A DNA stretch of 64,000 nucleotides from Salinarimonas ramus (GTDB taxonomy: Bacteria > Pseudomonadota > Alphaproteobacteria > Rhizobiales > Beijerinckiaceae): positions 297,797 to 361,796 of the forward strand of contig NZ_BMMF01000005.1 of NCBI RefSeq assembly GCF_014645695.1, written 5' to 3'. Of the stretch, positions 61,249-64,000 are shown in pieces (position 1 is the stretch's first letter; the number at the start of each line of letters is the position of its first letter). The notes beneath the pieces were generated by a model that saw nothing but the letters and a program-made list of their open reading frames with translations, ran no database searches and was not told where the DNA came from. The position numbers and the translations under genes are program-made.

Positions 61249-61569
61249 GGGTCTCGTCTCCCGTGGAGGGGTGCGGCCGCGGTAGGGGCTGCGATGGGGA
61301 GACCATGACCCGCCGACGTGTCTCGCATTCGCGGCGAACGTGAAGAAAGGTGAAGCGAGGGTGCGGAAGAAGCGGCTCGATGCGGCAATGGCTCTTAACG
61401 ATGTTTGCAGGAAACACGGTGAGAGCACGTGAAATCGACCGTCGCCGGACCCGCCATACGCAAGAGTACGCATGCAATCTCGCGCGACCTCGGCAGCTTG
61501 GAATTGAGCCGCAGCGCGCGTGCATCCGCACGGCGCCGCATGCCATGCCAGCCGTCTGTAGAGGTTCTC
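61249..61569. other. Intergenic region (321 bp), A/T-richer, between the Spy-like gene and the RDD gene
   Basis: Contains the divergent promoters. The middle part (61380-61500) is visibly richer in A/T and includes several ATGC repeats, but no RNA or gene was recognised. Confidence 0.4.
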
Positions 61570-62085
61570 ATGCCCGATATCGCCCGCATGGACCGCGCGT
61601 ACGACTACGCCGTCGCATCCGTCCGCCACCCTCCGGAGAGCCGGACCGTCGCGTTCGGCGGATTCTGGGTCCGCGCCGTCGCGCTTGTGATCGACACGAT
61701 CGTCACCATGATCCTCGCCGTCGTCTTCGGCGCGCTCGCCGGCTTCACTCTCGGCTTCCTTCTCGTGCTCGACGGTGCCTCCATCGCGCAATCGACCGAC
61801 CAGATCGCGCTCCTCGGCAACATCATCGGCTTCGGCGTGACCTGGCTCTACTTCGCCGTGATGGAGAGCTCGTCGATGCAAGGCACGCTCGGCAAGCGGG
61901 CGCTCGGGCTCAAGGTCGTGAATTCCGAGGGCGGCCGGATCGGGTTCGGGCGCGCGACGGGACGCTACTTCGCCAAGGCGATCTCGGCGCTCATCCTCTT
62001 CATCGGCTACTTCATGGCGGGGTGGACGCGCGGAAAGCGGGCGCTGCACGACATGATCGCCGACACCTACGTGATCAAGGCCTGA
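61570..62085 (+). CDS. RDD family membrane protein
   Basis: Encodes 171 residues. The RDD pattern is seen in FGGFWVRAVALVIDTIVTMILAVV (Arg-Asp in the first helix), ESSSMQGTLGKRALGLKVVNSEGGRIGFGRATGRYF and the closing KRALHDMIADTYVI. Three hydrophobic segments are predicted. The function of RDD proteins is mostly unknown; some are Na+(Li+)/H+ antiporter-like. ATG 61570 has GAGG upstream; a longer frame to 61429 (GTG) is not supported. It is divergent from the Spy-like gene. Confidence 0.9.
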   Translation: MPDIARMDRAYDYAVASVRHPPESRTVAFGGFWVRAVALVIDTIVTMILAVVFGALAGFTLGFLLVLDGASIAQSTDQIALLGNIIGFGVTWLYFAVMESSSMQGTLGKRALGLKVVNSEGGRIGFGRATGRYFAKAISALILFIGYFMAGWTRGKRALHDMIADTYVIKA

Positions 62086-62209
62086 CGCGGACGGGCTGCG
62101 ATCCCCGCATCGAGCGCCTGCGACCCGCTTCGTGCTTGCCTCCACGCCCTCGACCCGATAGAGCCCCGCGCGAGAGACGCACCCCCGTGCGGCGCCCGAG
62201 GACGAGACG

Positions 62210-63247
62210 ATGACGCACTTCAAGGATCTGGTGTTCTCCGGCATGCAGCCGACGCACACCCTCCATCTCGGCAATTATCTCGGCGCGATGGTCAACTGGG
62301 TGCGGATGCAGGACACGCACGAGTGCATGTATTGCGTCGTCGACATGCACGCGATCACGGTGGCGCAGGACCCCAAGGCGCTGCGCGGCAACATCCGCGA
62401 GGTCACGGCCGCCTACATCGCCTGCGGGATCGACCCGAAGCGCTCGATCCTGTTCAACCAGTCGCAAGTGCCCCAGCACGCGGAGCTGGCCTGGATCTTC
62501 AACTGCATCGCGCGCATGGGCTGGCTCAACCGCATGACCCAGTTCAAGGAGAAGGCCGGCAAGGACCGCGAGAACGCCTCGGTGGGCCTCTTCGCCTACC
62601 CGGCGCTGATGGCGGCCGACATCCTGGTCTATCGCGCCACCCACGTGCCGGTGGGCGAGGACCAGAAGCAGCACCTCGAGCTGACCCGCGACATCGCGCA
62701 GAAGTTCAACAACGACTTCGCCGAGGAGATCGCGGCCGGCGGGCACGGCGAGGCGTTCTTCCCGCTGCCGGAGCCGATGATCCAGGGCCCGGCCACGCGG
62801 GTGATGAGCCTGCGCGACGGCTCGAAGAAGATGTCGAAGTCGGACCCGTCGGACTATTCGCGCATCAACCTCACCGACACGTCCGACACGATCGCGCAGA
62901 AGGTCCGCAAGGCCAAGACCGATCCCGAGCCGCTGCCGACCGAGACCGCCGGCCTCGCCGCGCGCCCCGAGGCCGACAACCTGGTCGGCATCTACGCGGC
63001 GCTCAGCGGCGTCGAGCGCGAGGCGGTGCTCGCCGAGTTCGGCGGCGCCAACTTCTCCACCTTCAAGGGCGCGCTCGTGGACCTCGCCGTGGACAGGCTC
63101 GCCCCGATCACCGACGAGATGCGCCGCCTGACGGCCGATCCCGGCCACATCGACGCCATCCTGGCGGAGGGCGCCGAGAAGGCGTCCGCCATGGCGGAGG
63201 TCACGATGAAGGCGGTCAAGGAGATCGTCGGCTTCGTCGCCCGCTGA
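62210..63247 (+). CDS. trpS: Tryptophanyl-tRNA synthetase
   Basis: Encodes 345 residues. Class I signatures are the HIGH-like [14 protein letters not shown] at about residues 11-24 and the KMSKS motif in [16 protein letters not shown] near residue 204. The N-terminal FSGMQPTHT and the Trp-binding [18 protein letters not shown] block are intact. ATG 62210. A strong bidirectional terminator follows at 63301-63325. Confidence 0.97.
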   Translation: MTHFKDLVFSGMQPTHTLHLGNYLGAMVNWVRMQDTHECMYCVVDMHAITVAQDPKALRGNIREVTAAYIACGIDPKRSILFNQSQVPQHAELAWIFNCIARMGWLNRMTQFKEKAGKDRENASVGLFAYPALMAADILVYRATHVPVGEDQKQHLELTRDIAQKFNNDFAEEIAAGGHGEAFFPLPEPMIQGPATRVMSLRDGSKKMSKSDPSDYSRINLTDTSDTIAQKVRKAKTDPEPLPTETAGLAARPEADNLVGIYAALSGVEREAVLAEFGGANFSTFKGALVDLAVDRLAPITDEMRRLTADPGHIDAILAEGAEKASAMAEVTMKAVKEIVGFVAR

Positions 63248-63296
63248 GCGGGCGACGAGATCTCGCATCCAGCGAGACGAGCCGCACCGGCAGACG

Positions 63297-63333
63297 AAAA
63301 AGGGGCGAGCTCGACGCTCGCCCCTTTGCTTTT
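63297..63333. terminator. Bidirectional intrinsic terminator between trpS and rho
   Basis: AGGGGCGAGC (63301-63310), loop TCGAC, GCTCGCCCCT (63316-63325), a perfect ten-base stem followed by TTGCTTTT and preceded by AAAA. The T-run on each strand lets it serve both trpS and the convergent rho. Confidence 0.9.
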
Positions 63334-63371
63334 CCGTGCCGATATAGGAGTACGGGCCGCGGGCCCCGTCC

Positions 63372-64000
63372 TCAGGTGTTCATCGAATCGAAGAACTCGC
63401 CGTTCGACTTCGTGGCGCGCAGCTTGTCGAGCAGGAACTCGATGGCGTCCACGGTGCCCATCGGGTTGAGGATGCGGCGCAGAACGTAGGTCTTCTTGAG
63501 CTGGTCGGGCGGAACGAGGAGCTCTTCCTTGCGGGTGCCGGAGCGCGTGATGTCCAGCGCCGGGAAGGTGCGCTTGTCGGCCACCTTGCGGTCGAGGATG
63601 ATCTCGGAATTGCCGGTGCCCTTGAACTCCTCGAAGATCACCTCGTCCATGCGCGATCCGGTGTCGATCAGCGCGGTGGCGATGATGGTCAGCGAGCCGC
63701 CTTCCTCGATGTTGCGCGCCGCGCCGAAGAAGCGCTTGGGCCGCTGCAGCGCGTTGGCGTCGACGCCGCCGGTGAGCACCTTGCCCGAGGACGGCACCAC
63801 CGTGTTGTAGGCGCGCCCGAGGCGGGTGATCGAATCGAGCAGGATGACCACGTCGCGGCCGTGCTCGACGAGGCGCTTGGCCTTCTCGATCACCATCTCC
63901 GCCACCTGGACGTGGCGCACCGCCGGCTCGTCGAAGGTGGAGGCGATGACCTCGCCCTTCACCGAGCGCTGCATGTCGGTGACCTCCTCCGGCCGCTCGT
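63372..64000 (-). CDS. rho: Transcription termination factor Rho, C-terminal part (5' partial)
   Basis: The gene enters from the right edge and ends at 63372; the visible part covers about 208 residues. It begins [17 protein letters not shown], then [34 protein letters not shown] with the Walker B Asp, and ends [35 protein letters not shown]. These are Rho hexamer RNA-dependent ATPase sequences. The OB-fold RNA-binding domain and P-loop lie outside the window. Confidence 0.97.
   Translation of the reverse strand, partial: ERPEEVTDMQRSVKGEVIASTFDEPAVRHVQVAEMVIEKAKRLVEHGRDVVILLDSITRLGRAYNTVVPSSGKVLTGGVDANALQRPKRFFGAARNIEEGGSLTIIATALIDTGSRMDEVIFEEFKGTGNSEIILDRKVADKRTFPALDITRSGTRKEELLVPPDQLKKTYVLRRILNPMGTVDAIEFLLDKLRATKSNGEFFDSMNT

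Noticed and set aside
61429-61569. Extended RDD protein from GTG 61429
   Set aside because: The extra 47 residues are not conserved-looking and the ATG at 61570 has its own ribosome site.
1-64000. tRNA, rRNA, insertion sequence or prophage genes
   Set aside because: No cloverleaf, rRNA segment, transposase or phage protein was recognised by eye.

Overview
The window is GC-rich, densely coded alphaproteobacterial chromosome, most likely from the order Hyphomicrobiales (a Salinarimonas- or Methylobacterium-like organism; this is inferred from gene content, with no database search). The main pointers are an FtcR/Rem-type flagellar regulator, an MmcB-type DNA repair protein, ExoD, Omp25/31-like porins, the gene order miaB-phoH-ybeY-corC-lnt-HTH-metK, a 6S RNA just upstream of the 5-formyltetrahydrofolate cyclo-ligase gene, and several TTAA-N7-TTAA motifs of the CtrA type.

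Layout. 1-1668: end of a CnoX-like gene, a LON-domain protein, a Trm112/UPF0434 protein and a small unknown protein. 1679-16270: a compact envelope or exopolysaccharide locus, with a long minus-strand run (O-antigen ligase family protein, flippase, GT4 glycosyltransferase, GINT1-like protein, GNAT/FemAB-like protein, degenerate chain-length protein, priming sugar transferase, WecG-type transferase, GH5 hydrolase) facing a plus-strand Wzc/ExoP-type ATPase. 16287-27120: EAL phosphodiesterase, a photolyase-like protein that appears domain-permuted, an SDR, a BrnT toxin with an unusual antitoxin, leuB, mmcB, a uracil-DNA glycosylase, a TadG-like protein and an MscS channel. 27164-31752: YebC, ExoD, YmdB-like phosphoesterase, 5-FCL, 6S RNA and small unknowns. 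31818-34635: a membrane-anchored unknown, asd and an orphan DUF2384 antitoxin. 34701-34897 is a palindromic intergenic element. 34990-42868: the conserved metK-HTH-lnt-corC-ybeY-phoH-miaB run. 43087-48820: a GMC oxidoreductase, three tandem outer-membrane beta-barrels and glmM.

49057-54129 is a flagellar rod/P-ring operon (flgB flgC fliE // flgG flgA flgI), interrupted by an antisense RES/Xre toxin-antitoxin module. After an endonuclease/phosphatase-family gene come a secreted protein made of five near-identical Cys-paired acidic repeats, a CoA transferase and ftcR. The right end carries a spy-like gene with an OmpR-type response regulator and kinase, an RDD protein, trpS and the end of rho.

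Functionally, the window combines envelope polysaccharide, outer-membrane proteins and motility, with candidate CtrA boxes next to several of these genes. The best candidates for something undescribed are the WANDGECDDPRF repeat protein (54938-56131), the permuted photolyase (18471-19754), the BrnT module with a non-BrnA partner, the RES/Xre module inside the flagellar operon, and the 197-bp palindromic element at 34701-34897. No rRNA, tRNA, CRISPR array, transposase or phage gene was seen.
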